Assembly (NCBI GenBank): GCA_902796875.1
Contig: CADBQT010000041.1
Location: forward strand, 1 to 5,490
Origin: an uncultured Eubacteriales bacterium
GTDB taxonomy: Bacteria > Bacillota > Clostridia > Peptostreptococcales > Anaerovoracaceae
Direction: 5' to 3'
Length of the DNA: 5,490 nt
Every line of letters starts with the position of its first letter. Position 1 is the stretch's first letter. Shown in pieces: positions 4,957-5,490 of this stretch. The notes beneath the pieces were generated by a model that saw only the letters and a program-made list of their open reading frames with translations, ran no database searches and was not told the origin of the DNA. Both the position numbers and the translations under genes were made by a program.

Positions 4957-5490
4957 TTAAACGTTGATCTCGGCCGTCATGCCCAGGTCTTCTTTATTTG
5001 CCTCCAGTACCGGCCGGACCAGATCCCGCAGGAATTCCTCCGTCTGCTCGGGCGCGCGGCCCACGTAGAGCCGGGGATCCAGCGCCTTCTCCAGATCCTC
5101 CCTTGTGGTGTGGAACAGGGGGTCGGCGGCGATCCGCTCCAGAAGATCGTTGTCCAGGCCTTCTTCTTTGACTTTGCGGCCCGCTTCCATGGAGTGGATC
5201 CGGATCTGCTCGTGAAGCTCCTGACGGTTTTCCCCCGCCTTGACGGCGTCCATCATGATGTTCTCCGTGGCCATGAAGGGAAGCTCGGACATGAGCCGCT
5301 TTTCGATGACCCGGGGGTAGACCACCAGCCCGGAAGCAATGTTCAGGTACAGGGTGAGCACCCCGTCCAGGGCCAGGAAGGCCTCGCTCATGGAGACCCG
5401 CCGGTTGGCCGAATCGTCCAGGGTCCGCTCGAACCACTGGGTGGCGGCGGTGATCATGGGGTTCATGCAGTCGCTGATGATGTAGTTGGA
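4957..5490 (-). CDS. purB: Adenylosuccinate lyase, C-terminal part (5' end beyond the right edge)
   Basis: This is the last 177 residues of PurB, the fumarate-releasing lyase that acts twice around purine synthesis: SAICAR to AICAR, and adenylosuccinate to AMP. The frame is open to the window edge, starting SNYIISDCMNPM; the ATG at 5466 is internal. The fragment closely follows the eukaryote-like form of the enzyme: QWFERTLDDSANRR (residues 18-31 of the fragment), EGLVVYP-like SGLVVYPRVIEKR (53-65), ELPFMATENI (69-78), KAGENRQELHEQIR (84-97) and LYVGRAP (141-147) all have recognisable counterparts in human ADSL as I remember it. The superfamily signature loop with the catalytic Ser lies upstream, outside the window. 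No frame break is seen. It is cytoplasmic and tetrameric by family. The COG2426 gene follows 56 bp downstream on the same strand. Confidence 0.92.
   Translation of the reverse strand, partial: SNYIISDCMNPMITAATQWFERTLDDSANRRVSMSEAFLALDGVLTLYLNIASGLVVYPRVIEKRLMSELPFMATENIMMDAVKAGENRQELHEQIRIHSMEAGRKVKEEGLDNDLLERIAADPLFHTTREDLEKALDPRLYVGRAPEQTEEFLRDLVRPVLEANKEDLGMTAEINV

Overview
The window is GC-rich, gene-dense bacterial DNA with strong purine-rich ribosome binding sites (GAAGGA, AGGGG, GGGAGG), short gaps, and no RNA gene, mobile element, repeat array or CRISPR that I can see. The gene content fits an anaerobic Bacillota/Clostridia-type genome: a FNT-family formate/nitrite channel, a COG2426-type small membrane protein, a eukaryote-like adenylosuccinate lyase and an acyl-CoA ligase/thioesterase pair. 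No marker gene fixes the lineage, so this is inference.

Layout. (1) Positions 1-1155, plus strand: the 3' part of an acyl-CoA ligase (ANL superfamily), then 31 bp later a complete hotdog-fold acyl-CoA thioesterase; these probably form one operon whose start lies off the left edge. (2) A hairpin with T-tracts on both sides (about 1199-1246) separates this pair from a convergent LysR-type regulator (1267-2172, minus). (3) A 193-bp divergent promoter region (2173-2365) holds a promoter for the regulator with an overlapping T-N11-A dyad, a good sigma-70-type promoter for the rightward genes, and GC-rich inverted repeats around that promoter. (4) Positions 2366-4419, plus strand: a FabF-like beta-ketoacyl synthase whose stop codon overlaps the start of a FNT channel (ATGA junction). 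(5) On the minus strand, a COG2426 membrane protein ends only 4 bp from the channel's stop, and the C-terminal part of adenylosuccinate lyase (PurB) enters from the right edge.

How they may work together. The ligase and thioesterase act in opposite directions on an acyl-CoA thioester. The ketosynthase also handles acyl thioesters, and the FNT channel moves small monovalent acid anions. A small acyl/short-acid metabolic locus with a local LysR regulator is a reasonable reading, but the substrates cannot be read from the sequence. PurB is housekeeping purine synthesis and is probably unrelated. I do not see a clearly new system. The least ordinary points are the translational coupling of an orphan ketosynthase to an FNT channel and the LysR-type dyad lying on the regulator's own -10 box.
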